From UBA5941 sp021824385 (lineage in GTDB: Bacteria > Patescibacteriota > Microgenomatia > UBA8517), in the NCBI GenBank assembly GCA_027347685.1, contig DAIEQM010000013.1, positions 1-13,166 on the forward strand: a DNA stretch of 13,166 nucleotides, given 5' to 3'. Numbering within the stretch: the stretch's first letter is position 1; each line of letters opens with the position of its first letter. A model generated the notes under the pieces. That model saw only the letters and a program-made list of their open reading frames with translations. It was not told where the DNA came from and did no database searches. Position numbers and translations under genes: made by a program. Shown here one piece after another: positions 12,797 to 13,166 of the stretch.

Positions 12797-13166
12797 GTGT
12801 TTTTAAAAATCGAATATCCTCCCCACACGATACATCCAAGTCCTCCTATGAGGAACAACACCCCCACCCAAAATTGAGAAATATTTGCATCACTCTCAAA
12901 AACTTCTTGTGGCGCGTCAGTTGAGGTAGGAACAACTTCTGATTTTGCTGCTAACACAATTGGTAATGGTGACAATTGCACTGGCTCAACCCATGGTGTC
13001 TCAGTTGCCAATACCGTTGGCTCGGGCGTATCTATTGGGAGTGGTGTAAGCGTTTTCGGCTCCGGGGTATGTGTGGGAGAAGCAGTAGGAAGATCAACCA
13101 ACACGGTGGCTGGGGTTACCGAATCACTTGCTTCATTTCCCGAAGCCGTAAAACGCCTCACTGAAA
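12793..13166 (-). CDS. Stalked, membrane-anchored surface protein, C-terminal part (5' end outside window)
   Basis: The frame is open to the right edge of the window, so the N-terminal part is missing; a GTG at 13161 is in frame but there is no reason to take it as the start. What is present is about 60 residues of Pro/Thr-rich stalk ('ASPTHTPEPKTLTPLP' and similar), a short polar stretch, one hydrophobic helix ('VGVLFLIGGLGCIVWGG') and a brief tail 'YSIFKNT'. This is the typical C-terminus of a large exported protein held in the membrane with its body outside. It overlaps the VanZ-like gene start by 4 bases (ATGA). What the exposed domain does cannot be told from this window. Confidence 0.75.
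   Translation of the reverse strand, partial: SVRRFTASGNEASDSVTPATVLVDLPTASPTHTPEPKTLTPLPIDTPEPTVLATETPWVEPVQLSPLPIVLAAKSEVVPTSTDAPQEVFESDANISQFWVGVLFLIGGLGCIVWGGYSIFKNT

Noticed and set aside
1..13166. Recoded TGA (Gly) genetic code as in some CPR lineages
   Set aside because: TGA ends several genes exactly at operon junctions (ATGA overlaps at 2686-2689 and 12793-12796), and conserved Gly positions do not use it.

Overview
The window looks like a chromosomal fragment of a Candidate Phyla Radiation (Patescibacteria) bacterium, most likely from the Microgenomates side. The evidence is a type IV pilus locus with a PilX-like minor pilin of a kind I associate with these genomes, a very short TsaB, a small YezD-like protein, many secreted proteins with Pro/Thr/Ser 'SPTPTPTP' stalks, and moderately AT-rich DNA. 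TGA serves as a normal stop codon (2686-2688, 11662-11664, 12793-12795), which argues against the TGA-recoding CPR lineages. The lineage assignment is inference from gene content; there is no rRNA here.

Layout. Positions 1-2183 read on the + strand: the 3' end of a GspJ/PilW-like minor pilin, a complete PilX-like minor pilin, then a separately promoted two-helix membrane protein of unknown function that ends in an intrinsic terminator (2206-2231). Everything from 2237 to 13166 reads on the - strand. In transcription order (right to left) this is: the C-terminal end of a stalked, membrane-anchored surface protein; a VanZ-family membrane protein; TsaE and a half-length TsaB (t6A tRNA modification); a DUF4352-like exported protein with a YezD/DUF2292-like small protein; a strong promoter with a long structured leader; two adjacent, related Asn/Thr/Gly-rich repeat proteins (425 and 735 aa); a small stalked membrane protein; and a pilB-pilC operon that continues into a Gly-rich membrane protein and a six-cysteine membrane protein.

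How the parts may work together. Most of the window is devoted to the cell surface. PilB and PilC drive pilus assembly, and the + strand pilins would be substrates. The two repeat proteins share a repeat of about 75-110 residues. The first is secreted without a visible anchor, while the second has a Pro-rich stalk and a C-terminal membrane helix. That arrangement suggests, as inference only, a secreted fibre or coat subunit and its membrane-bound partner. The first repeat gene has a consensus-like promoter (TTGACA, 17 bp, TATATT) and a leader of about 215 nt holding a near-perfect 23-bp hairpin followed by eight U residues, so its expression may be controlled by premature termination. This two-protein locus with its leader is the part of the window most likely to be an undescribed system.

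There is no gene-free stretch over 300 bases. The longest, 10548-10822, is the leader and promoter region described below. I saw no tRNA, rRNA, CRISPR array, transposase or attachment site.
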